Shown here: positions 33,691-43,140 of the stretch, piece after piece | How the letters are laid out: each line of letters opens with the position of its first letter | Numbering within the stretch: position 1 is the first letter of the stretch | NCBI GenBank assembly: GCA_014727835.1 | Contig: WJMT01000070.1 | Span: 1 to 64,000, forward strand | Direction: 5' to 3' | Length of the DNA: 64,000 nt | Source of the DNA: Candidatus Aminicenantota bacterium | GTDB lineage: Bacteria > Acidobacteriota > Aminicenantia > Aminicenantales > Aminicenantaceae | The notes under the pieces: generated by a model | Database searches by the model: none | The model's input: only the letters and a program-made list of their open reading frames with translations | What the model was told of the DNA's origin: nothing | Program-made: the position numbers and the translations under genes

Positions 33691-34805
33691 TTTTGATCTC
33701 CTGTGAACAGCTCTCCATTTTCATACACAGCCTGAATCTCAAAGGACTTGTTCAAAACAATGAAGTTGGCATCACGTCCGGGCTTGATGTTAAATGAGGA
33801 GAGCCCAAAAAAATCAAGCGCATTTGTGCAGACAAGGGGAATGATTTCTTCAGGTTTGATACCAGAATCAAACAGAGCTTTAGCCTGTTCAGAAACTAAA
33901 GTGCCTCCACCTGCCAAAACATTGTCTTTGACAGTGATTTTGCGTCCGAATGAGGATATTTTAAACTTTAAAATGGACTGAGATTTGGAATAAGCAGGAG
34001 GGATCAGGTCTGATGTCAAGCAGATAGCCGGACCTTTGATTTGAAGGAGAAGAGAAAAAAAATCCATGGAATTGTGAATGGAATCTGCTATGACTTCAAG
34101 CTGAAGGTCTTTGAGGACAAGACCTGCGCCGGTCAGGCCGATTTCTCTGTGATGCAGACCGCTCATGGCATTGGGATAATGAGTCATGTGTCTGAGTCCG
34201 AGGTCGTAATGTTTCAAGAAATCACGGAATTGAGCTTGACTGTGTCCGGCCGAAGGAATTTTACTGACTTGAAGTGCTTTCTTAACCATAAGCTGCAATG
34301 GGTCCATTTCAGGAGCAAATGTATGGACTTTGAAATTCTTGATGCTGAGCAGCTCTTCAATGTTTTCAGGGGTGGGAGTAAGAATGTTTTTCTCCTCCTG
34401 ACTTCCCTTTTTGATAGGATTGATAAAAGGACCTTCTGCCCTTAAAAAAGGAAAGATGCTGTGAGGATTGTCTTTCCGGTATTTTTGATAATAACCCGAG
34501 ATCCTTTTGAGTTTGTTTAAAGAAGAACAGCTGATTGTGGGCACTGCGCAAAACACCCCGTTTTGTTTGAGTTTGTTTTCGAGAGAGGCAAAATCGCCTT
34601 GTTCAAAATCATATCCCCATCCCCCGTGGATATGAGGATCCGCAAATGGAGGTATGATGTAGGCCGCCTCATAAAGGTTTTTTGTGATGCCAGGATGAAT
34701 TTTTCCGTCTTTGATATAAAACTTGCTCTTCACAAAACTTCCGTCTTTCCAGATCTTTCCTTTAAAACTTTGGTTGTGGTGATAAGGGCTGCGGCCTGTT
34801 TCCAT
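33675..34805 (-). CDS. nagA: N-acetylglucosamine-6-phosphate deacetylase
   Basis: 376 residues, the usual family length (about 380). An amidohydrolase-superfamily TIM barrel: FADPHIHGG metal motif (near 55), FLRAEGPFINP (metal Glu in EGPF), SAGHSQAQ (His), HMTHYPNAMSGLHHRE (His and the NAM substrate loop), ADSIHNS, and TSDLIPPAY holding the catalytic Asp in place of the usual TDA. It removes acetate from GlcNAc-6-P to give glucosamine-6-P for nagB. It is the first gene of the five-gene operon. GAAGAG lies 9 bases before the ATG. The divergent gap to the OYE-like gene is 96 bases. Confidence 0.93.
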   Translation of the reverse strand: METGRSPYHHNQSFKGKIWKDGSFVKSKFYIKDGKIHPGITKNLYEAAYIIPPFADPHIHGGWGYDFEQGDFASLENKLKQNGVFCAVPTISCSSLNKLKRISGYYQKYRKDNPHSIFPFLRAEGPFINPIKKGSQEEKNILTPTPENIEELLSIKNFKVHTFAPEMDPLQLMVKKALQVSKIPSAGHSQAQFRDFLKHYDLGLRHMTHYPNAMSGLHHREIGLTGAGLVLKDLQLEVIADSIHNSMDFFSLLLQIKGPAICLTSDLIPPAYSKSQSILKFKISSFGRKITVKDNVLAGGGTLVSEQAKALFDSGIKPEEIIPLVCTNALDFFGLSSFNIKPGRDANFIVLNKSFEIQAVYENGELFTGDQNWKTA

Positions 34806-34901
34806 AAAGAGTCTCTTCGCTTGTTATTTTCTTATAAACAAGGCATTAATTCAAATTTTTTGTTCCCATTTGTGCTGATAATTTAATAAAATAACAAAAA
34901 G

Positions 34902-36236
34902 ATGTCTCATTTCGAACCATTTGATTTTAAGCAAAGCGAGGAACTTTTAAAAACTTCAGAACATTTGGGATACAAGCTTCCCTTTAGCAAAGATATCTCC
35001 AGCCTGTTTGAAAGAACAGACATTAACGGAACAGAGGTCCCCAACCGGTTTGCAGTGCATCCTATGGAGGGATGTGATGCTTATCAAAACGGGGCGCCGA
35101 GCAAATGGACCCACAGGCGATACCAGCGGTATGCTGAAGGAGGAAGTGGTTTGATCTGGTTTGAAGCCACTGCTGTGACCAATGAATCCCGCTCAAATCC
35201 CCGACAGCTTAGCATCAACAATGAAAACATGAGATTTTTTAAGGCCCTGGTGAATGAAGTGCGTGCCGCAGCCTCTAATCGGTTTGGGAGATCACACCGG
35301 GTCTATTGTGTTCTCCAGCTCACTCATTCAGGGAGGTACAGTCAGTCAGTCCTAGGCTCGAAACCTAAAGTGGCTCAGTTCAATCCGTTTTTGGATGGAA
35401 ATCCGGAAGAAATCCAGATTATCAGAGATGAAGAACTGGATCATCTCCAGGACGATTTTTTGGAAGCGGCACGGCTGGCTTTTCATTCAGGTTTTGATGC
35501 CGTGGACATCAAGTGCTGTCATGGTTATCTAATCAATGAGTTGCTGGGTGCTTTTAACAGGAAAAACAGCCAATATGGAGGGAGTTTTGAGAACAGAAGC
35601 CGCTTTATGACCGAAGTTTTTCAAAAAGTGGATGCCAATACACAGGCTCTTGATCTCTGTTCCAGAATCAGTGTTTTTGATGGCATCCCATATCCCTATG
35701 GATTCGGATTTGCCAAAAAAACAAGCCTGGATATTGACATGACTGAGATCACAGTCTTCCTCAGAAGGTTGATGATCCTTGGCGGTTCTCTGTTCAATAT
35801 ATCTGCAGGCAATCCTCATGCCAAACCTCACATCAGCAGACCTTATGACCGGGCTTTTCCCGGCACCGGTATCCCGGAGGAACATCCGCTAGAGGGAGTG
35901 ATTCGGCTGATCAAGACAGCTTCCCATCTCCAGAGTCAATTTCCGGAAGTTCCGTTTGTGGGAACAGGATACTCATGGCTTCGTCAATTTTTTCCTTATG
36001 TGGGAGCAGCTGTGATCCAGCAAAAGAAAGCGGCTTTTATCGGGCTGGGGAGAAGCTCCCTGGCTTATCCAGATGCCCCTTTAGACCTTATGGAGAAGGG
36101 CCATTTGGATAAAAATAAAGTCTGTATCACATGTTCCCGGTGTTCTGAACTGATGAAGAAGCGAGTCAAAACAGGATGTGTGATGCAGGATCCATTTGTT
36201 TATGGAGCGGAATATAAGAAATCAAAAAATGAATGA
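34902..36236 (+). CDS. Old-yellow-enzyme-like NADH:flavin oxidoreductase with Fe-S motif
   Basis: 444-residue FMN TIM-barrel protein. VPNRFAVHPMEGCDA, CVLQLTHSGRYSQ, EAARLAFHSGFDAVDIK, CHGYLINELLGAFNRKNSQYG and GGSFENRSRF are OYE landmarks. C-terminal CITCSRC plus a Cys 12 residues later (KTGC) resembles the [4Fe-4S] motif of the 2,4-dienoyl-CoA reductase/trimethylamine dehydrogenase branch, but the large C-terminal FAD/NAD domains of those enzymes are missing. The following gene is a separate FAD flavoprotein that overlaps it by 8 bases, so the pair may work as one enzyme, with the flavoprotein donating or accepting electrons (inference). The substrate could be an unsaturated uronate, given the KDPG/KDG enzymes downstream. 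Confidence 0.85.
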   Translation: MSHFEPFDFKQSEELLKTSEHLGYKLPFSKDISSLFERTDINGTEVPNRFAVHPMEGCDAYQNGAPSKWTHRRYQRYAEGGSGLIWFEATAVTNESRSNPRQLSINNENMRFFKALVNEVRAAASNRFGRSHRVYCVLQLTHSGRYSQSVLGSKPKVAQFNPFLDGNPEEIQIIRDEELDHLQDDFLEAARLAFHSGFDAVDIKCCHGYLINELLGAFNRKNSQYGGSFENRSRFMTEVFQKVDANTQALDLCSRISVFDGIPYPYGFGFAKKTSLDIDMTEITVFLRRLMILGGSLFNISAGNPHAKPHISRPYDRAFPGTGIPEEHPLEGVIRLIKTASHLQSQFPEVPFVGTGYSWLRQFFPYVGAAVIQQKKAAFIGLGRSSLAYPDAPLDLMEKGHLDKNKVCITCSRCSELMKKRVKTGCVMQDPFVYGAEYKKSKNE

Positions 36237-38256
36237 ACAAACAGTGAAAATAAAGAACTGTAAAGTCCCGTGCTATTCTCTCAACACTCTAGTCATAGGA
36301 AGCGGAATCGCAGGATTGAATGCAGCTCTGTGCCTCTACGAATGCGGATTGAAAAACATTGCTGTGGTCACAGAGGAATGGGGAGGGGGAACCTCGAATA
36401 ATACCGGTTCTGACAAGCAGACCTACTATAAGATGTCCATCTCTGGAGATCTTTTGGATTCTCCAGTGAAAATGGCCCAGGACCTTTTTAATGGGGGATG
36501 CATGCACGGAGATATCGCTCTCTGTGAGGCCGTGAATTCTGTGAGGTGTTTCATGAGACTGGTGAACCTGGGAGTTCCCTTTCCTCATGACAGATATGGT
36601 TCTTATGTGGGCTATAAAACCGACAATGATCCTCTGGGGAGAGCTGCTTCTGCAGGACCTCAGACCTCTCAATTGATGTTCAAATGCCTGAGCGAAAAGA
36701 TCCAACAGATAGGAATCCCGATTTTCAACCAGCATCAGGTCATTTCTCTTCTGGATGAGAAAGAAAAAGAGGAGAAAAAAATTGTCGGTGCTGTTGCCTT
36801 AGACAAGACTCAGCTCAACTCTGAGTCTGGGGGGTTTGTGCTGTTCAATGCAGTGAACGTGGTGCTTTCGACAGGAGGGCCGGCTGGAATGTACCACACA
36901 TCCGTGTATCCCAAAAGCCAGAAGGGATCTACAGGTCTGGCTTTAAAGGTAGGAGCTGTGGGCCAGAACCTTACGGAATCCCAATTTGGCCTGGCTTCTG
37001 TTCCCTTTAGATGGAATCTTTCCGGTGCTTATCAACAGGTCATACCCAGATATATATCCACGGATCAAAAGCAGAGAGAGGAAACGGAATTTCTGAATGA
37101 TTTTTTTCCTGATTCCGGAAGGCTGTCCACCGCCATATTTTCAAAAGGTTATGAATGGCCTTTTGATGTCCACAAGGTCCAAGATTATGGATCTTCATTG
37201 ATTGATATTCTTGTTTACAGAGAAACCGTACAAAAACAAAGAAGGGTTTTTTTGGACTTTACACAGAATCTGAGCGTAAAAAGAGAAGAGGGGAAATTTG
37301 ACTTCTCTTTTTTAAGCAGTGAAGCTTATAACTATCTTGAAAAATCAGGGATTTTGTTCGGGACACCTGTACAGAGATTGAGAAGACTGAATGAGCCGGC
37401 TTATCAGGTTTTTAAAAACAATGGGATTGATCTGGAAAAGGAGCCCCTTGAGATCGCGGTCTGTGCCCAGCACAATAATGGGGGATTGAAGGGGAATATA
37501 TGGTGGGAGTCCAATATCAAACACCTGTTTCCAGTGGGCGAGGTCAATGGCTCTCACGGAGTGCGAAGGCCGGGGGGATCATCCTTAAATTCGTGTCAAG
37601 TGGGAGGATTGAGAGCCGCATTGTTTATATCAAAAAAATATTCCTATTCCCCTCCTTCGATCCATGAGTTTATTCCTAAAATAAAACAAAAAACAGAGGA
37701 AGCCGTGGCATTCACTGAAAAAATCCGATCCCAACCCTCTTTTTCAACGCTCTCTTTGAAACAGATTTTCGAGGAAATCAAGAACAGAATGTCTTGTTTT
37801 GGAGCCATCATTAGAAACAAAGAAGCCCTGTCCAAAGAAAAGGCCCGAGCATGGAAGCTTTATCATCGGATAGAAAAACAGTTATCCATCAACTCTACCG
37901 AAGAACTCCCCGGTGTTTTTTCATGTTTGGATGCGTGTCTCACTTCTGCTGTATATCTGGAGGCTATGTGTGAATATTTGGAAAAAGGAGGAAAGAGCAG
38001 GGGTTCCTTTTTGGTCATGGATTCGGATGGGATACAACCATGTCCGGAGTTGAGTGATGATTGGAAATACAGTTTAGGCAAACCAGGGGCTTTTGTTGAT
38101 AAGAGGATACTTGAACTGCATTTGGGATCCCAGTTTAGGGTCAAAAAAAAGTGGGTTCCTGTCAGGCAGATACCCAAACCCGATCTGTGGTTTGAAAAGA
38201 TATGGGAAGATTTCAGAAAAGATAAAATCATTGGGCAGGAGAGATCAAATGAGTGA
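36229..38256 (+). CDS. FAD-binding protein of the fumarate reductase/succinate dehydrogenase flavoprotein family
   Basis: 675 residues. N-terminal dinucleotide motif VIGSGIAGLNAALCL with the acidic strand end AVVTEEWGGGTS, and C-terminal FAD motif FPVGEVNGSHGVRRPGGSSLNSCQVGGLRAA, are as in FrdA/SdhA, AspB (L-aspartate oxidase) and AprA. A C-terminal helical domain (about 510-600) is also present. The succinate-binding HxxR details cannot be confirmed. No signal peptide or membrane anchor, so cytoplasmic. ATG 36229 overlaps the OYE-like gene by 8 bases and is chosen over an in-frame ATG at 36196 within that gene. Its stop overlaps the SDR gene, giving a coupled operon. Likely reduces or oxidises a carboxylate such as a uronate derivative (inference). 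Confidence 0.85.
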   Translation: MNEQTVKIKNCKVPCYSLNTLVIGSGIAGLNAALCLYECGLKNIAVVTEEWGGGTSNNTGSDKQTYYKMSISGDLLDSPVKMAQDLFNGGCMHGDIALCEAVNSVRCFMRLVNLGVPFPHDRYGSYVGYKTDNDPLGRAASAGPQTSQLMFKCLSEKIQQIGIPIFNQHQVISLLDEKEKEEKKIVGAVALDKTQLNSESGGFVLFNAVNVVLSTGGPAGMYHTSVYPKSQKGSTGLALKVGAVGQNLTESQFGLASVPFRWNLSGAYQQVIPRYISTDQKQREETEFLNDFFPDSGRLSTAIFSKGYEWPFDVHKVQDYGSSLIDILVYRETVQKQRRVFLDFTQNLSVKREEGKFDFSFLSSEAYNYLEKSGILFGTPVQRLRRLNEPAYQVFKNNGIDLEKEPLEIAVCAQHNNGGLKGNIWWESNIKHLFPVGEVNGSHGVRRPGGSSLNSCQVGGLRAALFISKKYSYSPPSIHEFIPKIKQKTEEAVAFTEKIRSQPSFSTLSLKQIFEEIKNRMSCFGAIIRNKEALSKEKARAWKLYHRIEKQLSINSTEELPGVFSCLDACLTSAVYLEAMCEYLEKGGKSRGSFLVMDSDGIQPCPELSDDWKYSLGKPGAFVDKRILELHLGSQFRVKKKWVPVRQIPKPDLWFEKIWEDFRKDKIIGQERSNE

Positions 38257-39040
38257 GCAAAGAGTGGCATTGGTTACAGGGGCATCCAGGGGAATAGGAC
38301 GTGGGATTGCGATAGAATTGGCAAAAAAAGGTTTTTCTATTGCCGGTAACGCCTCGAGCCTGAAATCGTCTGGCCGGAAACCAGGGCTTTCAGAAGTCAA
38401 ACAAAAAGTTGAACAGTCCAGAGCAGAGTTTTTGCCGGTTCCGGGAGATATTTCAGATCTGGAATGTCATGAGAAATTGATCCAGAAGGTATTGAATCGA
38501 TTCGGAAAAATCCATGTCTTGGTCAACAATGCAGGAGTCGCCCCACAAAAAAGAAAAGATATTTTAGATACCACCCCGGAAAGCTTTGACAGATTATTAT
38601 CAGTCAATCTTCGCAGTGCTTTTTTTCTGACCCAAAGGGTGGCTCGGTTTATGATCCGGCAGAAACAACAGTCTTCTGAATATACAGCCTGTATTATCTT
38701 CATTTCTTCTGTATCAGCGGAATTCTCTTCTCCTTCAAGAGCTGAATACTGCATATCCAAGGCAGGGCTGAGTCAAGCCGCTCGTATTTTTGCAGACCGT
38801 TTGGCAGAGTATGGGATCAATGTTTATGAGCTGAGGCCAGGTATCATTGATACAGACATGACAAGACCGGTTCAAAAAAAATATGATCGGTTGATTAAGG
38901 AAGGCTTAGTCCCTCAGAAGAGATGGGGGACCCCTCAGGATGTGGGAAAAGCAGTAGCGGCCCTGGCTCAAGGTTATTTGGATTATTCCACGGGAGCTGT
39001 CATTGAGGTCAGTGGGGGGATGAGCATAAGAAGGTTATAA
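38249..39040 (+). CDS. Short-chain dehydrogenase/reductase (FabG-like)
   Basis: 263-residue NAD(P)-dependent SDR. TGASRGIGRGIA (cofactor loop), NNAGVAP, FISSVSAEF (Ser), YCISKAGL (Tyr-x-x-x-Lys) and RPGIIDTDM are the classical motifs, so it should be active. Such enzymes in uronate clusters (for example KduD-like) reduce keto sugar acids, which fits the KDPG aldolase/KDG kinase fusion 21 bases downstream. FabG-type fatty acid synthesis is less likely because no fab gene is near. AGGAGA precedes ATG 38249, which overlaps the flavoprotein stop by 8 bases; longer in-frame starts from 38093 lie inside the flavoprotein gene. Confidence 0.9.
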   Translation: MSEQRVALVTGASRGIGRGIAIELAKKGFSIAGNASSLKSSGRKPGLSEVKQKVEQSRAEFLPVPGDISDLECHEKLIQKVLNRFGKIHVLVNNAGVAPQKRKDILDTTPESFDRLLSVNLRSAFFLTQRVARFMIRQKQQSSEYTACIIFISSVSAEFSSPSRAEYCISKAGLSQAARIFADRLAEYGINVYELRPGIIDTDMTRPVQKKYDRLIKEGLVPQKRWGTPQDVGKAVAALAQGYLDYSTGAVIEVSGGMSIRRL

Positions 39041-39061
39041 TTTATATTACGGAGTGGGTTC

Positions 39062-40807
39062 ATGAATAAGTCTGAAAAAATATATCGTCTGCTCAAAAAA
39101 AATCGTCTGGTGGCGCTGCTGAATCCTCAAAGCAAACAGGAATGCATCACTGCCTATGAGCTGTTCAAAGAGACGGGTGTTGTACTTGAGGTAGCGCTTC
39201 GGTCTGAGTCTGCCGAAAAGGGGATCAAACACATCTTTGATCGATACCCGGAAGCTCTTATTCTTGCAGGAACAGTCATGACCAAGCCGAAAGCAGAGAG
39301 AGTCATTGAAATGGGAGTGGCTGGGGTGGTTTCAGCTGATTATATCCCGGATGTGGTGAAAGTCTGTGTGGACAGAGATGTGATGTGTATTCCGGGGGGG
39401 CTTTCAGATATAGGAAAACAGCTGGTACAGAAAGCAGAGAACCAAGGATGCACTTTAGAGCAACTCAGAGAAAATTATCCTTACCAGTGGGTGTATAAAT
39501 TGTTTCCCGCGTTTTCAGGTGGTCTGAACAATATGCCTCTGAAAAAAGCATGGACAGGACCATACAGTGATGTCACTGTTTTTTATACGGGGGGAGTGAA
39601 GCTGGACAATCTGATTCAGGCTAATTCCATGGATCCCAATGGGATCTTTTGTGCCTCTGCATTAACCAAACACATTCATGATCCGGATGTCATGAAACAG
39701 GATATCAAGCAGTGGAAAAGTGTGTTGAGTGCAAAAAGAAAAAAATCCGCTTCCCCCAAAAAGTCTGTTTCGCGACCAAAGCAAACGCCTTCAGTGGTCA
39801 CTTTTGGCGAACTGATGTTAAGACTCTCACCGGTCAAAGGTGTTCGCCTGAAAAATTCTGAGGAATTGAAGGTTCATTTTGGAGGTGCAGAAGCCAATGT
39901 CGCCGTGTGTTTGGCTCAATTTGGGTTCCATTCCTCTTTTGTATCTGTCATCCCTTCAAATGATATCGGTGACAATGCGTTGGCCTGTTTAAAAAAATTC
40001 GGAGTGAACACCTGTTTTATCCAAAGAAAGGGAGACCGGCTGGGAATTTATTATTTGGAGCATGGTTCTGGGCCCAGGCCTTCGAAAGTCATCTATGACA
40101 GAAAAGGGTCTTCAATCACCCGAATCACACCAGAAGAGATCAATTGGGAAGATGTGTTCAAAGATGTTCAGTGGTTCCACTGGACAGGGATCACCCCAGC
40201 CCTGGGTCCTGATGTGGAACAATGCCTGCAGTCAGCTCTGAAAGCGGCAAAAAAAGCAGGAATCCAAGTGAGTGTGGACCTCAATTACAGAAAAAAACTT
40301 TGGAGTGAGGACAAAGCCCGAGAGGTTATGACAGAATTGATGGAGTATACAGACGTGATGATGGGAAATGAAGAAGATCCCACTCGGGTATTTGGGATCC
40401 AATCCGCTGGAAGTGATGTGAACCGAGGGAAACTCAATATGGATGGATATCAGCGCATGGTAGAAACACTTTGCCAGCGTTTTGATTTCAAAAAAGTGGC
40501 TGTGACATTGAGAGAAAGTCTTTCCGCAACTGAAAACATGTGGTCTGCGTGCCTCTATAATGGACAGGATTTCATTCTTGGTCCGAAACACAAGGTATGG
40601 ATCACTGATAGAGTCGGGACCGGAGATGCGTTTGCTGCTGGTTTGATCTACAGCCTGCTCAGTGGACAAGGGGATAAACAAGCGCTTGAATTCGGGATCG
40701 CATCTGCTGTTCTGAAGCATACAGTCTGGGGGGATTTCAATGTGGTCACTGTGGAAGAGGTCAAACGGCTCGCCCAGGGAGAAGACCACGGCCGGGTCCT
40801 TCGTTGA
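39062..40807 (+). CDS. KDPG/KHG aldolase fused to PfkB-type 2-keto-3-deoxygluconate kinase
   Basis: 581 residues. Residues 1-215 are an Eda-type aldolase with EVALRSES (catalytic Glu), LAGTVMTKPKAE and YKLFPAFSGG (Schiff-base Lys). A basic linker (about 220-243, KRKKSASPKKS) joins it to a PfkB kinase (about 245-575) with VTFGELMLRLSP start, FGGAEANVAVCLAQFG sugar-binding helix and the catalytic RVGTGDAFAAGLIY loop. The kinase would phosphorylate 2-keto-3-deoxygluconate to KDPG, and the aldolase would cleave KDPG to pyruvate and glyceraldehyde-3-phosphate: the last two steps of uronate or Entner-Doudoroff-type catabolism in one chain. It is the last gene of the OYE/flavoprotein/SDR operon and converges with the glycosidase at 40816. 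Confidence 0.93.
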   Translation: MNKSEKIYRLLKKNRLVALLNPQSKQECITAYELFKETGVVLEVALRSESAEKGIKHIFDRYPEALILAGTVMTKPKAERVIEMGVAGVVSADYIPDVVKVCVDRDVMCIPGGLSDIGKQLVQKAENQGCTLEQLRENYPYQWVYKLFPAFSGGLNNMPLKKAWTGPYSDVTVFYTGGVKLDNLIQANSMDPNGIFCASALTKHIHDPDVMKQDIKQWKSVLSAKRKKSASPKKSVSRPKQTPSVVTFGELMLRLSPVKGVRLKNSEELKVHFGGAEANVAVCLAQFGFHSSFVSVIPSNDIGDNALACLKKFGVNTCFIQRKGDRLGIYYLEHGSGPRPSKVIYDRKGSSITRITPEEINWEDVFKDVQWFHWTGITPALGPDVEQCLQSALKAAKKAGIQVSVDLNYRKKLWSEDKAREVMTELMEYTDVMMGNEEDPTRVFGIQSAGSDVNRGKLNMDGYQRMVETLCQRFDFKKVAVTLRESLSATENMWSACLYNGQDFILGPKHKVWITDRVGTGDAFAAGLIYSLLSGQGDKQALEFGIASAVLKHTVWGDFNVVTVEEVKRLAQGEDHGRVLR

Positions 40808-40815
40808 ATCTTCGC

Positions 40816-43125
40816 TCAATAGGGGTCGTTTTTGATTTTATACATGAAGTTACGGTCGATAAATGGTTCAAAATGTCTGTATTTTTCCATAAGCTGTATT
40901 CTTTTTTTCATGAGATCAGGAAAATTGTTTCCATAAATGAATGGAGTCTGCTTGTTTTTGGATACGATCATCCAATCAATGGGAGCTTGTTCCCAGATTT
41001 CAATGAGATTCTGGCTGTTTTGGATCTCTCTGTCCATCATATGGGAAAGAAGTCTTTTGGCTTTGGATTGTTTTGACTTTTGCCCACTGTCCAGGTATTC
41101 ATGAACAGCATAGATCCAAACAGCCGTATTGCGCAACGTCTCATACAGGCATCTCAATGCGCGGGCCCTCCAGTACTGGTCCTCAAGCACTTTTTCACAT
41201 GCTCGGTGTTTGGAAAAAATTTCAATGGCCTTATTCAAAGACGGGAACACATTTTGGTCGATCCGATGAGTACAATTCTGAGCATATTTCTTTGATATCA
41301 GGTCAAACAAAACATCTTTGGAAAGGTCCACTTTATTGGGATTGTGTAGAGAAGAACACATATGATTTTCGTAATAAGCTCTTTCTTCCTCTGGAATGCG
41401 TGAAATATCAGGAACGAGAGGGCGCACAAACAGCCGCTGCCACACCACTCCATAGTGAGAATAGATGGACAGAGGAGGAAAATTTCTCACTGCTAGATCA
41501 AGAAAGCGCCAGCCCTTAATCAAGGAGGGACTGTGTTCGGGGGAGCTGTATTTTTGAGCGATCTGAGAAACCGTTTTTTCAATATCCATATTCGGTTCCA
41601 TTTGGAATCTCCGGAAGATCTCTTGGTTCACACACCAAGGAACGTTTTGTGGGGGATTGATTCCTCCCAAATGGGAAAGGGTCTTGATTTTCAAATCATA
41701 AGCTGCACAAAGCTTTTCATATGTCAGCCATGGAAAAGCAATCCCCAGCAATGGCTCGTGATTGGTGTGAGGTCCAAAAGAGTGGAAAAAAAACGGACGG
41801 CTTTTTTGAGAATACAGTTTTTCCATGGGATCTTTTTCTTGGGAGTCCAATCGGTTTTGAAGGGCAGAGCCAGTGACTTTAATATCAGGATACACCGGGT
41901 GCTCATAATGTCCTTCCCAACCTTTGGTCAGCAGGGAATGGATTTCCACATCAATTCCGTTTTTGAGTTTTGGCCAAAGAAATTTGCGTTCTCCGTAAAA
42001 CGATTCCATTCGAGTGATGACTCTGAATCGCGGATTGATCTTTTTTCCTGTGTTTAGCAGTGTTTTATAGAAGTCTGCCACATTATCTGCAGCGGCTTTG
42101 GCGATGTCCTGATCATCTTTCCATTCTCTGATGAGATAAGCCCCGCCATTGCGCCCCACATAAAGGGATTTGGTGTATTCGAATCCAGCTCCGCTGTCAT
42201 TGGTCCAGATCGTCAAAAACTCCAGTTCCGGAACCTGTTTCATGATGTTGGTCAGGAGTTCCGCATAGTGTTTTTTCACTGCCGGATGAGCTGTGGATAG
42301 AGTATATCTGGGCTTGAAACTCCGAAAAGGATGATCGATCCGAGCTCCCCTTAAAGTGGGGTATTTTCGAAAGATTTCTTCCGGGACAGACCTGGGTTCA
42401 AAACACAACAATCCTGGGGTAAGTCCGAACCGGGCAGCTGTGCGGGTATTGTCTTTGAGACGCTCCATGTTTTTATGAACATATTCTTGAGGATAGATCC
42501 CTTTATTGAGTCGGCTGAAGGCAAATTGATCCAAAGCCGGGCAGTAGGTGTAGAAATCCGGATAAAATTCCCCGGGAACTCCTTTTTCCGCAGGTTGGTC
42601 AAAAGCAAGGGCATTGACTTCTATGTGTGAGAATCCAGCCCGGGCAACCGCTTTCATGTATTGCTCCTTGTCAAAATGACGCATCATTCTGGCATATTGA
42701 GTGAGGAACAAATCAAAAGTGGATTTCTCAACAGGAAAAGAGAGAGTTTTGATCCAGGGTGTGAACTGAGTGCATTCTGCGTGGAAAAAGGTCTCCCAAA
42801 CATATTGATAAGCCCAATACAGAAAACAGGGCTTGGATGACATCAGCCAAGCACATCCGCTTGGATCTGTATGGAACAGCACCCAATCAGTGGGAGCCGA
42901 AACCTCTTGGGACTGAAGAGAGGAGGAGTTTTGATGGCTGTTTTTCAATGCAGAAATATAAAACACACTTTTTTGTTTGGGCATGCCCTGTGTTTCTCTG
43001 ATTCGTATGGGTGTACCGGAAGATGTGTGCTGACACAATTCTTGAGCGATGGTCTTTTGAACAGGGTCGGGATCTTTATCCAGTATGATTTGATTGGTTT
43101 GGCTGACAAGATTTTTGAATTTGAT
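40816..43125 (-). CDS. Putative TIM-barrel glycoside hydrolase with non-standard ATC start
   Basis: About 769 residues if begun at ATC 43125, 740 from TTG 43038. The first 100 residues (NQIILDKDPDPVQKTIAQEL onward) resemble the alpha/beta domain in front of GH20/GH67-type barrels. The next part, with GFSHIEVNALAF, TPGLLCFEPRS, ELEFLTIWTNDSGAG and RFRVITRMESF, reads like barrel strands, with NDSGAG a possible acidic active site. The last 250 residues are helical. The GH family is not identified. AGGAGG at 43137-43132 is 6 bases before ATC AAA TTC, and in-frame similarity to N-terminal domains continues up to that codon, while no ATG, GTG or TTG lies closer. The preceding stop TGA at 43143-43141 is in the same frame. 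Cytoplasmic; no signal. Confidence 0.7.
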   Translation of the reverse strand: MKFKNLVSQTNQIILDKDPDPVQKTIAQELCQHTSSGTPIRIRETQGMPKQKSVFYISALKNSHQNSSSLQSQEVSAPTDWVLFHTDPSGCAWLMSSKPCFLYWAYQYVWETFFHAECTQFTPWIKTLSFPVEKSTFDLFLTQYARMMRHFDKEQYMKAVARAGFSHIEVNALAFDQPAEKGVPGEFYPDFYTYCPALDQFAFSRLNKGIYPQEYVHKNMERLKDNTRTAARFGLTPGLLCFEPRSVPEEIFRKYPTLRGARIDHPFRSFKPRYTLSTAHPAVKKHYAELLTNIMKQVPELEFLTIWTNDSGAGFEYTKSLYVGRNGGAYLIREWKDDQDIAKAAADNVADFYKTLLNTGKKINPRFRVITRMESFYGERKFLWPKLKNGIDVEIHSLLTKGWEGHYEHPVYPDIKVTGSALQNRLDSQEKDPMEKLYSQKSRPFFFHSFGPHTNHEPLLGIAFPWLTYEKLCAAYDLKIKTLSHLGGINPPQNVPWCVNQEIFRRFQMEPNMDIEKTVSQIAQKYSSPEHSPSLIKGWRFLDLAVRNFPPLSIYSHYGVVWQRLFVRPLVPDISRIPEEERAYYENHMCSSLHNPNKVDLSKDVLFDLISKKYAQNCTHRIDQNVFPSLNKAIEIFSKHRACEKVLEDQYWRARALRCLYETLRNTAVWIYAVHEYLDSGQKSKQSKAKRLLSHMMDREIQNSQNLIEIWEQAPIDWMIVSKNKQTPFIYGNNFPDLMKKRIQLMEKYRHFEPFIDRNFMYKIKNDPY

Positions 43126-43140
43126 GGGGCACCTCCTGTT

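Noticed and set aside
40232-40819. 195-codon minus-strand reading frame opposite the KDPG aldolase-kinase fusion
   Set aside because: The opposite strand encodes a clear PfkB kinase with all motifs; the antisense frame shows none and no ribosome site.
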